15,999 nt of DNA from an uncultured Oscillibacter sp. (GTDB taxonomy: Bacteria > Bacillota > Clostridia > Oscillospirales > Oscillospiraceae), in NCBI GenBank assembly GCA_900770295.1, contig CAAGJQ010000016.1:1-15999 (forward strand), in the 5' to 3' direction. The position numbers were made by a program, and so were the translations under genes. Shown in pieces: positions 7,470 to 13,548 of the stretch. The notes beneath the pieces were generated by a model. That model did no database searches. It saw nothing but the letters and a program-made list of their open reading frames with translations, and was not told the DNA's origin. Positions within the stretch are counted from its first letter, which is position 1, and the number at the start of each line of letters is the position of its first letter.

Positions 7470-8057
7470 ATGAAAAAGCTGATTTTGATGCTGGTGCTGC
7501 TGCTGGCCCTGACCGGCTGCGGCCAGAAGGCGGAGGCCACGGCGGCGGAGGACCCGGCAGCGGAGGACCCGGCAGCGGAGGACCGGAATCCCACGGCGGC
7601 GGAGCTGGGCCGGAAGGAACAGGAGGACCTGGTGTTCCTGATCGAGGGGCTGGAGGAGACGGTGCCCGCTGAACTGCATATCGGCCAGGGGTACTCCATC
7701 TACATTCCCTACGAGGGCTGGCAGCTGGAGGAGGATGTGGAGGACGGCGTCCCCAGGGAGACCTGGGAGAGAATCCTCAACGATGATGTGGAGCTGACGG
7801 TCCTGCACCTGGGGGAGCGGACTCTGGAGCAGGCCCAGGACTGGGTCCGGGCGGAAGAGGACGGCTATCAGCTGATCGAGGATAAACAGGGCGGCCTGGG
7901 CGGCACGGACACAGGGGGCCTGGAGATGCTGGAGGTCCGCTTCCATCCCTCCGGCAGCGGCATGTACGCCGTGCTGTACAAATGCCCCATGGAGGCCGCC
8001 GAGGGCTTCGGCGCCCGGCTGGGCGTGATGGCGGATACCTTTCAGGCCATGGAGTGA
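7470..8057 (+). CDS. Putative lipoprotein of unknown function
   Basis: I do not recognise this 195-aa protein. It starts MKKLILMLVLLLALTGC, a clear lipoprotein signal with lipobox LTGC (Cys17), so it is likely anchored on the outer face of the membrane. A short acidic linker contains a repeated AEDPA unit, encoded by 15-bp DNA repeats at about 7541-7585. The rest is an acidic soluble domain with GYSIYIPYEGWQLEED and a C-terminal part (EVRFHPSGSGMYAVLYKCP) that looks like a small alpha/beta fold. AAGGAGG (7456-7462) sits 7 nt before the ATG. It lies between the liv terminator and a terminator shared with a convergent gene, so it is probably monocistronic. No promoter could be assigned. Confidence 0.85.
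   Translation: MKKLILMLVLLLALTGCGQKAEATAAEDPAAEDPAAEDRNPTAAELGRKEQEDLVFLIEGLEETVPAELHIGQGYSIYIPYEGWQLEEDVEDGVPRETWERILNDDVELTVLHLGERTLEQAQDWVRAEEDGYQLIEDKQGGLGGTDTGGLEMLEVRFHPSGSGMYAVLYKCPMEAAEGFGARLGVMADTFQAME
7541..7585 (+). repeat. Short tandem repeat in lipoprotein linker
   Basis: About three copies of a 15-bp unit (GCGGAGGACCCGGCA) encode the AEDPA repeats of the post-lipobox linker. Copy number could vary by slippage without changing the frame, because 15 is a multiple of three. Confidence 0.7.
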
Positions 8058-8060
8058 ATG

Positions 8061-8092
8061 AAAAAAGAGAGGCCGCGGGCCTCTCTTTTTTT
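8061..8092. terminator. Bidirectional terminator between convergent genes
   Basis: A perfect 14-bp stem, 8061-8074 with 8078-8091, has a 3-nt loop, an A6 tract on the left and a T7 tract on the right. It ends the + strand lipoprotein gene and, on the other strand, the 88-aa gene whose stop codon lies at 8097. Confidence 0.92.
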
Positions 8093-8096
8093 GCCA

Positions 8097-8363
8097 TCAG
8101 CCGAAGTCGTGGCGGGGGTTGGTGTCGTAGCCCAGGGGCTCCAGAATGGCGATGATCTCGTCGATGCAGGCGAAATCCCCGGTGTCCCGGCGCAGGCAGG
8201 CGGCGATGGCCTCCAGCGCCCGGTGCTCCTCCGAGCGGCGCCCGTCCATGAGCTTCTCCCAGAAGGCGGGGTCCTCTCTGGAGCCGTGGGCGAAGGAGCA
8301 GGTGATCCCCTCGCGCTCCATCATGCTGGACAGCATCTGCAAAAAAATAAGCTGATCGTTCAT
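8097..8363 (-). CDS. Hypothetical 88-aa acidic protein
   Basis: I do not recognise the family. The 88-residue product (MNDQLIFLQMLSSMMEREGI...) is soluble and probably mostly helical. It has no signal peptide or membrane segment and has a Cys in FACIDEIIAILEPLGYDTNP. It is accepted as real because AAGGAGG lies a normal distance before its ATG on the minus strand, it ends exactly at a bidirectional terminator, and a promoter-like pair lies upstream. It is transcribed divergently from the XRE regulator at 8469, so that regulator may control it. Function is unknown. Confidence 0.75.
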   Translation of the reverse strand: MNDQLIFLQMLSSMMEREGITCSFAHGSREDPAFWEKLMDGRRSEEHRALEAIAACLRRDTGDFACIDEIIAILEPLGYDTNPRHDFG

Positions 8364-8390
8364 GTGTTCCTCCTTAATTCAAAAAATCAC

Positions 8391-8459
8391 GCGCAGAATG
8401 TCAAACCTGCGGTTATTATTACATAGAATAACCTCATTGACAAGCGCAAGATGTCAATG
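8391..8459. promoter_or_regulatory. Operator-like inverted and direct repeats in the divergent region
   Basis: Between the 88-aa gene and the XRE gene lie three structures. CATTGACA (8435-8442) and TGTCAATG (8452-8459) form a perfect 8-bp dyad with a 9-bp spacer. GGTTATT (8411-8417) and AATAACC (8427-8433) form a second dyad, also with a 9-bp spacer. GCGCAGAATGTCAAA (8391-8405) is repeated as GCGCAAGATGTCAAT (8444-8458). This is a typical arrangement for XRE repressor autoregulation; binding is inferred. Confidence 0.6.
8416..8443 (-). promoter_or_regulatory. Possible promoter for the 88-aa gene
   Basis: On the minus strand TTGTCA (8438-8443) and TAATAA (8416-8421) are separated by 16 bp. 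Transcription would start near 8410, about 45 nt before the start codon. Both boxes overlap the inverted repeats, so a protein bound there would block this promoter. Confidence 0.4.
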
Positions 8460-8468
8460 GAGGTTTGT

Positions 8469-8717
8469 ATGCACAAAGCAAAGACGGCTGATGGACGGGC
8501 GAATATCTGCGGAAAGCACATTCTCCGCATGAGAAAAGCAATGAAGCCCAAATGCTCTCAAAAGGAGTTCGCTGATAAATTGCAGCTGCTGGGACTGGAT
8601 GTGGATAAAAACGCGGTCCAACGGATGGAGTGCGGAAAACGGACGGTATCAGACATCGAGCTGAAGGTCATCGCCCAGGCTCTGGGCGTGACGGCGGACG
8701 AGCTGCTGGCGGAATGA
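8469..8717 (+). CDS. XRE-family helix-turn-helix transcriptional regulator
   Basis: Small DNA-binding protein of 82 aa made of little more than one Cro/C1-type HTH domain. The segment ILRMRKAMKPKCSQKEFADKLQLLGLDVDKNAVQRMECGKRTVSDIELKVIAQALGVTADELL shows the expected pattern. A positioning helix is followed by the turn with SQKEFADKL, a recognition helix around DKNAVQRMECGKR, and the LxxIAxALGVxxDELL closing helices. ATG 8469 is preferred over the in-frame ATG 8451 because TGGAGG (8458-8463) is 5 nt upstream and 8451 lies inside the operator dyad. It probably regulates itself and the divergent 88-aa gene. Targets beyond that are unknown. Confidence 0.88.
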   Translation: MHKAKTADGRANICGKHILRMRKAMKPKCSQKEFADKLQLLGLDVDKNAVQRMECGKRTVSDIELKVIAQALGVTADELLAE

Positions 8718-8757
8718 TCGCGTGAGAATATACAAGTAAATTCTGCATAGACTTCCA

Positions 8758-8790
8758 GGGGACATGATCCGGACGGACCGTGTCCCTTTT
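8758..8790 (+). terminator. Terminator after the XRE regulator
   Basis: GGGACA (8759-8764) pairs with TGTCCC (8781-8786), and the inner bases extend the stem to about 12 bp with one mismatch. CCCTTTT follows. It starts about 40 bp after the XRE stop codon. Confidence 0.7.
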
Positions 8791-8986
8791 GCTCTGTCTG
8801 TGTGGCCTGACAGAGGGACAGAGGACGGGAAGCCTGTCGTTCAAAGGCGAAAAGCGCCGAAAGTTCGTGAAAATGATAACGATAAAACAAGGAAACTATT
8901 TCCAATGAGAATTCAAATGTACGCATGTCAAAGACAATCCGTCAAAAGGCAGTATTTGAATCAAAAACATTTGGGAGAATTGTGCA
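8791..8986. other. Gene-free, AT-rich spacer
   Basis: No open frame here has a Shine-Dalgarno site or recognisable protein sequence. It contains a 7-bp inverted repeat, CTCTGTC (8792-8798) with GACAGAG (8809-8815). At 8924-8937 there is a CATGT-C-AAAGACAA string that echoes the livK upstream dyad. Base composition becomes clearly more AT-rich than in the flanking genes. Confidence 0.6.
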
Positions 8987-9015
8987 TTGTCAGACAACGT
9001 TTGAACCGATATAAT
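8987..9015 (+). promoter_or_regulatory. Sigma-A promoter for threonine ammonia-lyase
   Basis: TTGTCA (8987-8992), exactly 17 bp, and a perfect TATAAT (9010-9015) form a strong vegetative promoter. Transcription would start near 9022, leaving an unusually long 5' leader of about 185 nt before the start codon at 9208. Confidence 0.8.
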
Positions 9016-9046
9016 TGTTTTAGACAAAGGGACGAAAGGAAAAGAA

Positions 9047-9118
9047 ATGTCCATATTCCGGGGACTGAAACATAAATTCGACAAAAACCGGGAAATACAT
9101 CTTTTCTATTTTACATAA
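9047..9118 (+). CDS. Possible 23-codon leader ORF before tdcB
   Basis: An ATG at 9047 begins 23 sense codons ending at TAA 9116-9118, inside the transcribed leader between the promoter and the threonine ammonia-lyase gene. AAAGGAAAAG precedes it as a weak ribosome site. The peptide starts MSIFRGLKHKFDKN and ends HLFYFT. It has one Thr codon and two Ile codons and no run of a regulatory amino acid, so classical attenuation is not supported. It may be chance. Confidence 0.25.
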   Translation: MSIFRGLKHKFDKNREIHLFYFT

Positions 9119-9207
9119 AACGACGAATTTCGGGCCAGAAAAGACCGACTTGAATAAATAAACGAAATTTATGAATAAACACTGAATATTGATTGGGAGG
9201 GTTTTTT

Positions 9208-10404
9208 ATGCTGACTTTGGAAATGATTCAGGATGCACAGGCCGCTCTGCGCGGCATCGCCCGGCGGACCCCGCTGGAGGGTGCCCCCAAGATCGGGGAG
9301 AACCTGTACATCAAGTCCGAGAACCTGCAGCTCACCGGCGCGTTCAAGCTCCGGGGCGCCTACAACAAGATCCGCTCTCTGACCCCCGCCGAGGCCGAGC
9401 GCGGCGTCATCGCCTGCTCCGCCGGCAACCACGCCCAGGGCATCGCCCTGTCCGCCACCAAGCTGGGCATCAAGTCCATCATCTGCATGCCCGCCGGCGC
9501 CCCCATCAGCAAGGTGGAGGCCACCAAGGGCTACGGCGCGGAAGTGGTCCTGGTCCCCGGCGTGTATGACGACGCCGCCCGGGAGGCCAACCGTCTGGCC
9601 GAGCTCCACGGCTACACCTTCGCCCATCCCTTCAACGACCCCTATGTCATCGCGGGCCAGGGCACCATCGGCCTGGAGATCCTGGAACAGCTCCCCGACG
9701 TGGAGCAGGTGGTCTGCCCCATCGGCGGCGGCGGCCTGATCAGCGGCATCGCTTTCGCCATCAAGAGCCTGAAGCCCGACTGCAAGGTCATCGGCGTCCA
9801 GGCCGGCACCGTGGCCTCCATGTATGAGTCCCGCAGAGCCGGCAAGGTCACCACCGTGGCCGACGGCGACACCATCGCCGACGGCATCCACGTCCTGACC
9901 CCCGGCGACCTGACCTTCGACCTGTGCCAGAAGTACGTGGACGAGATCGTCACCGTCTCCGAGGACGAGATCGCCGCCGCCATCCTGGCCCTGATGGAGG
10001 GCCAGAAGACCGTGGCCGAGGGCGCCGGCGCCACCCCCGTGGCCGCCTGCATGTTCGGCAAGGTGGACACCTCCTCCAAAAAGACCGTGTGCGTGGTGTC
10101 CGGCGGCAACGTGGACGTCACCACCCTGTCCCGCATCATCACCAAGGGCCTGTCCAAGTCCGGCCGCATTGCGGAGATCTCCACCAAGGTCGTCGACAAG
10201 CCCGGCAGCCTGATCCAGCTGCTGCAGGTGGTGTCCGAGACCGGCGCCAACATCGTCAGCATCAACCATGCCCGCGAGGATAAGCACTCCGACGTGGGCG
10301 CCTGCATCGTTTCCATGGTCCTGGAGACCCGGAACGGCCAGCACGTGGCCGAGATCGAGCAGGCACTTGTTTCCAAGGGTTATTCTTTGCTGAGCAAATC
10401 ATAA
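9208..10404 (+). CDS. tdcB: Threonine ammonia-lyase with C-terminal ACT domain
   Basis: PLP enzyme that deaminates threonine (often also serine) to 2-oxobutyrate and ammonia; 2-oxobutyrate feeds isoleucine synthesis or fermentation to propionate. The 398-aa product has the PLP lysine in SENLQLTGAFKLRGA (Lys47), the substrate loop SAGNHAQG at 71-78, the phosphate-binding loop GGGGL at 173-177 and SGGNVD near 308. Residues from about 320 form one ACT domain (IAEISTKVVDKPGSLIQLLQ), the length and design of the single-ACT biodegradative-type enzymes. The start is ATG 9208 with GGGAGG at 9195-9200; an in-frame TTG at 9193 overlaps that site. It is followed by a likely Thr/Ser symporter gene. Whether to name it ilvA or tdcB depends on its regulation. 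Confidence 0.93.
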   Translation: MLTLEMIQDAQAALRGIARRTPLEGAPKIGENLYIKSENLQLTGAFKLRGAYNKIRSLTPAEAERGVIACSAGNHAQGIALSATKLGIKSIICMPAGAPISKVEATKGYGAEVVLVPGVYDDAAREANRLAELHGYTFAHPFNDPYVIAGQGTIGLEILEQLPDVEQVVCPIGGGGLISGIAFAIKSLKPDCKVIGVQAGTVASMYESRRAGKVTTVADGDTIADGIHVLTPGDLTFDLCQKYVDEIVTVSEDEIAAAILALMEGQKTVAEGAGATPVAACMFGKVDTSSKKTVCVVSGGNVDVTTLSRIITKGLSKSGRIAEISTKVVDKPGSLIQLLQVVSETGANIVSINHAREDKHSDVGACIVSMVLETRNGQHVAEIEQALVSKGYSLLSKS

Positions 10405-10433
10405 CAAACCACCTCGGCAAACAATAAAATAAC

Positions 10434-10468
10434 AAGGAGGGGGGTCTCCGAGAAGAAAGGCGGAGACC
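10434..10468 (+). promoter_or_regulatory. Orphan Shine-Dalgarno and hairpin before the symporter gene
   Basis: A strong AAGGAGG (10434-10440) has no start codon after it. Instead GGTCTCCG (10443-10450) pairs with CGGAGACC (10461-10468) around a purine-rich loop, and a second, weaker AAAGGA site then serves the ATG at 10480. If the stem folds, it brings the strong site closer in space to the start codon, or acts as a ribosome standby site. This is an inference from sequence only. Confidence 0.4.
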
Positions 10469-10479
10469 AAAAGGAAAAC

Positions 10480-11694
10480 ATGGAACAGAAGAAGAAAAAG
10501 CTGGGCTTGCTGCCCAAACTCATCATCGCCATTGTGCTCGGTATTATTGTGGGCTTTGCCGCGCAGAAGATGGGCGGCGCTGGTGAGTTCATCATCCGTC
10601 TCGGCGCCACCTACAACAGCATCTTCGGCAACTTCCTCAGCTTCTGCATTCCCCTGATCATCATTGGCTTCGTCGCCCCCGGTATTGCCGATCTGGGCGC
10701 CGGCGCCGGCAAGACCCTGGCACAGACCACCGGCATCGCCTACCTGTCCACCGTCGTGGCCGGCTCCCTGGCCTTCTTTGTGGACATGGCCCTGTTCCCC
10801 ATGCTGGTCAACGCCGACATGTTCGTGGCTGACGCCGAGAACGCGGAGGAGACCGTGGTCAGCTCCCTGTTCACCATTGAGATGCCTCCCATCATGGGCG
10901 TCATGAGCGCCCTGCTGATCGCCTTCATCCTGGGCCTGGGCATGGCCGCCATCAAGAACATCACCCTGAAGAACGCCATGAACGATTTCGCTGAAATCGT
11001 CAACAAGCTGGTGGCCAGCGTCATCATCCCCCTGCTGCCCATCCACGTCTACGGCATCTTCGCCAAGCTGGCCTACGCCGGCACCATCGTGGAGCTGATG
11101 ACCTCCTTCGTCAAGGTCTTTGTCGTGGTCATCGTCCTGCACTGCGTGATCATCGTGGTCCAGTACTTCATCGCCGGCACCGCCGCCAAGAAGAACCCCT
11201 TCGGCCTGATCAAGAACATGATCCCCGCCTACACCACCGCCATCGGCACCCAGTCCTCCGCCGCCACCATCCCCGTCACCGTGCAGTGCACCAAGAAGAA
11301 CGGCGTGTCCGATGCCATTGCTGAATTCGTCTGCCCCCTGTGCGCCACCATCCACCTGTCCGGCTCCACCATCACCCTGACCAGCTGCTCCATCGCCGTC
11401 ATGATGATGCTGGGCCAGCCCGTGAGCTTCGGCAAGATGTTCCCCTTCATCCTGATGCTGGGCATCACCATGGTCGCCGCTCCCGGCGTCCCCGGCGGCG
11501 CTGTCATGGCCGCTCTGGGCATTCTGGAGTCCATGCTGGGCTTCGACGCCACCATGCAGGGCCTGATGATCGCTCTGTATATCGCCCAGGACTCCTTCGG
11601 CACTGCCTGCAACGTCACCGGCGACGGCGCCATCGCCGTCCTGATGGACGCCATCACCGGCAAGGCCAAGAAGAAGGCCGCTGCCGCGGAATAA
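10480..11694 (+). CDS. Sodium:dicarboxylate/amino-acid symporter family protein, probably neutral amino acids
   Basis: Membrane transporter of the DAACS (GltPh/SstT/DctA) family, 404 aa with about eight membrane segments and two re-entrant hairpins. The HP1 serine motif appears as TQSSAATIPVT, HP2 as APGVPGGAV, and the substrate-binding last helix as DSFGTACNVTGD (residues 371-382). Aligned to GltPh from memory, Asp394, Thr398, Asn401 and Asp405 are kept. Arg397, which holds the acidic side chain, is Gly374 here. This argues against glutamate/aspartate and for a neutral amino acid such as serine or threonine. The gene lies 75 bp after threonine ammonia-lyase with no terminator between, so they are probably one operon. 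Substrate is inferred. Confidence 0.88.
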   Translation: MEQKKKKLGLLPKLIIAIVLGIIVGFAAQKMGGAGEFIIRLGATYNSIFGNFLSFCIPLIIIGFVAPGIADLGAGAGKTLAQTTGIAYLSTVVAGSLAFFVDMALFPMLVNADMFVADAENAEETVVSSLFTIEMPPIMGVMSALLIAFILGLGMAAIKNITLKNAMNDFAEIVNKLVASVIIPLLPIHVYGIFAKLAYAGTIVELMTSFVKVFVVVIVLHCVIIVVQYFIAGTAAKKNPFGLIKNMIPAYTTAIGTQSSAATIPVTVQCTKKNGVSDAIAEFVCPLCATIHLSGSTITLTSCSIAVMMMLGQPVSFGKMFPFILMLGITMVAAPGVPGGAVMAALGILESMLGFDATMQGLMIALYIAQDSFGTACNVTGDGAIAVLMDAITGKAKKKAAAAE

Positions 11695-11729
11695 GCCAAT
11701 ACAGAACTCATAAACTCTCCCCCCATGGA

Positions 11730-11760
11730 ACCAGGCGGTCCGCACTGCGGACCGCCTGGT
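11730..11760. repeat. Perfect 14-bp extragenic palindrome
   Basis: ACCAGGCGGTCCGC (11730-11743) pairs perfectly with GCGGACCGCCTGGT (11747-11760) around ACT. It has no T-tract of its own and sits just before the real terminator, so it is more likely a palindromic repeat or transcript stabiliser than a terminator. Confidence 0.7.
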
Positions 11761-11783
11761 CCGCTTCGGACAAAACCGGACAA

Positions 11784-11811
11784 AAAAAGACGGCCGCAAG
11801 GCCGTCTTTTT
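11784..11811. terminator. Bidirectional terminator between symporter gene and trpZ
   Basis: AAAAAGACGGCC (11784-11795) pairs with GGCCGTCTTTTT (11800-11811) around GCAA. It serves the + strand tdcB-symporter transcript and the - strand trp transporter transcript, whose last stop codon lies at 11815. Confidence 0.92.
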
Positions 11812-11814
11812 CTT

Positions 11815-12588
11815 TCAGTTTCCGCACTCAATGGAGATCTGGTTGAACATCCCCAGTATGTCGTCGATGGAGGTGGCTCTCTTCTCCGCCCCGGCCCGGT
11901 CCAGGACCACATGGCCCCGGTCCATCATCAAAATCCGGTCGCCGTACTCCACGGCGTAGCGGAGGTTGTGGGTCACCATCATGGCGGTGAGCTTCTTCTC
12001 CCGGACCACCTTGTCCGTCAGCTCCATGATGATCTCGGCGGTCTTGGGGTCCAGGGCGGCGGTGTGTTCGTCCAGGATCAGGAAGTGCAGGGGCGTCATG
12101 GTGGCCATCAGCAGCGACACGGCCTGCCGCTGGCCGCCGGACAGGGCGCCCATCTTCACGTCCAGCTTATCCTCCAGCCCCAGCCCCAGGGACTGGAGCT
12201 GCGAGCGGTAGAAGTCAACGCGCTTTTTATTCACGCCCCGCCCAAGGCCGAAGGACTTGCCCTTGTTGTCCGCCAGGGACAGGTTTTCCAGCATGGTCAG
12301 GTTGGGACAGGTGCCCGCCGCCGGGTTCTGGTAGACCCGGCCCATGGTGGCGTAGCGCTGGTAGTCCTTGAGCCTGGCGATGCTCTGGCCGCCCACCAGC
12401 ACGTCGCCGCCCTCGATGGGGATAGAGCCGCAGATGATGTTCAGCAGGGAGGTCTTGCCGCTGCCGTTGCTGCCCACGATGGCCACGAACTGGCCCTCCT
12501 CCACCTTCAGGGAGAAGTGGTCGAACAGGCACTGCTCGGTGATGGTGCCGGGGTTGTAGATCTTGGTGATGTCACGTACTTCAAGCAT
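11815..12588 (-). CDS. trpZ: ABC transporter ATP-binding protein TrpZ
   Basis: Cytoplasmic ATPase of the TrpXYZ-type importer, 257 aa. It has Walker A GSNGSGKT at 39-46, a Q-loop in MGRVYQNPAAGTCPNLTMLENL, signature LSGGQRQ at 149-155, Walker B FLILDEHTAALDP at 169-181 and the switch His in MMVTHNLRYAVEYGDRI. The His after the catalytic Glu (DEH rather than the usual DEP) is, as I recall, common in this transporter subfamily. ATG 12588 overlaps the 3' end of trpY by 8 nt (ATGCTTGA), which implies coupled translation. It is the last gene of the T-box operon and ends 3 nt before a terminator. Confidence 0.9.
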   Translation of the reverse strand: MLEVRDITKIYNPGTITEQCLFDHFSLKVEEGQFVAIVGSNGSGKTSLLNIICGSIPIEGGDVLVGGQSIARLKDYQRYATMGRVYQNPAAGTCPNLTMLENLSLADNKGKSFGLGRGVNKKRVDFYRSQLQSLGLGLEDKLDVKMGALSGGQRQAVSLLMATMTPLHFLILDEHTAALDPKTAEIIMELTDKVVREKKLTAMMVTHNLRYAVEYGDRILMMDRGHVVLDRAGAEKRATSIDDILGMFNQISIECGN

Positions 12589-13519
12589 GGATGATCTCCT
12601 CTCCCTTCCGTCCGGACAGGACCAGGACCAGCAGGAACAGCATGGCGGTGATGAGCTTCATCATATTGGCGGGCAGGCCCAGGTTCAGCGCCACCTGGAT
12701 GCACAGCTTGTAGACAACGCTGCCCAGGATGACGGCGGTGGTCCCGGCGGGGGAGCCCAGCCATTTCAGACCCCGCACGCTCCGCAGCCCCCGGCCCACG
12801 GGGCAGCCGGAGTAGAAATTCATGAAGGAGATGCCGATGATGACGGCGGCCAGGCCGTACACCAGCTGGCCGGTGCCCATGGTGGCGGAGAAGCTGCGCT
12901 GCTCGTGGCAGACGATGCAGCCCGCCAGGGCCACCAGCGCGTTGGAGAGCATCAGGCCCAGCATCTTCACGTTGCCCCGGTCCTTGGCCAGGGTGGTGAC
13001 GAGACCGGCGTTGTCGCCCACGGCCCGCAGCAGCAGGCCGGACTTGGTCTTGAAGTACAGGTCCAGCAGCAGCTTCACGGCCACCACGAGGATCAGGGAG
13101 ACCGCCAGCTTCCGGCCCATGAGGCTCATGCTGCCGAAGAGGGCCATGGCGGGGGCGGAGGTGAAGATGGTGTCCGTGCCCCGGTCCACCGTCAGGTTGG
13201 ACCCGGCGATCTGGAGGTTGATGGAGAACAGAGCCGTCTGGGTGATGATGCCCGCCAGCAGGTTCCGGATGCGGAATTTCACATGGATGAAGCCGGTGAA
13301 CAGGCCCGCCAGAGCCCCCGCCAGCATGGCCAGGGGCAGGGTCAGCCAGGCGTTGACGCCCCTGACCAGAAGGACCGCCGTGACGGCGGCGCCCAGGGGA
13401 AAGGTGCCGTCCACGCCCAGGTCCGGGAAGTCCAGAATGGAATAGGTGATGTAGACGCCGAAGGAGATCAGCGCGTAGATCAGACCCTGGGTCAGGGTGC
13501 TGATGATGAGGTCCTGCAT
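12581..13519 (-). CDS. trpY: ABC transporter permease TrpY
   Basis: Membrane channel of the importer, 312 aa with about eight to nine hydrophobic segments, in the same permease superfamily as LivH/LivM. The sequence FPDLGVDGTFPLGAA near residue 31 is characteristic of the subfamily that partners with PF04392-type binding proteins. GDNAGLVTTLAKDRGNVKMLGL is the EAA-like coupling loop. ATG 13519 is chosen because AAGGAGG lies 8 nt upstream (13528-13534, read on the minus strand); a longer in-frame form starting at 13594 would overlap the preceding gene and lacks hydrophobic N-terminal sequence. It follows the FAH-family gene by 29 nt. Confidence 0.9.
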   Translation of the reverse strand: MQDLIISTLTQGLIYALISFGVYITYSILDFPDLGVDGTFPLGAAVTAVLLVRGVNAWLTLPLAMLAGALAGLFTGFIHVKFRIRNLLAGIITQTALFSINLQIAGSNLTVDRGTDTIFTSAPAMALFGSMSLMGRKLAVSLILVVAVKLLLDLYFKTKSGLLLRAVGDNAGLVTTLAKDRGNVKMLGLMLSNALVALAGCIVCHEQRSFSATMGTGQLVYGLAAVIIGISFMNFYSGCPVGRGLRSVRGLKWLGSPAGTTAVILGSVVYKLCIQVALNLGLPANMMKLITAMLFLLVLVLSGRKGEEIIHA

Positions 13520-13548
13520 GGCGAGACCCTCCTTGTTTGGGTTTGAGA

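Noticed and set aside
8058..8426. 122-codon + strand frame after the lipoprotein gene
   Set aside because: It starts in a terminator hairpin and is antisense to the 88-aa gene, which has its own ribosome site and terminator.
8764..9075. 103-codon + strand frame in the gene-poor stretch
   Set aside because: It begins inside a terminator stem and runs through the tdcB promoter, with no Shine-Dalgarno site and an unusual Arg/Lys/Gln composition.
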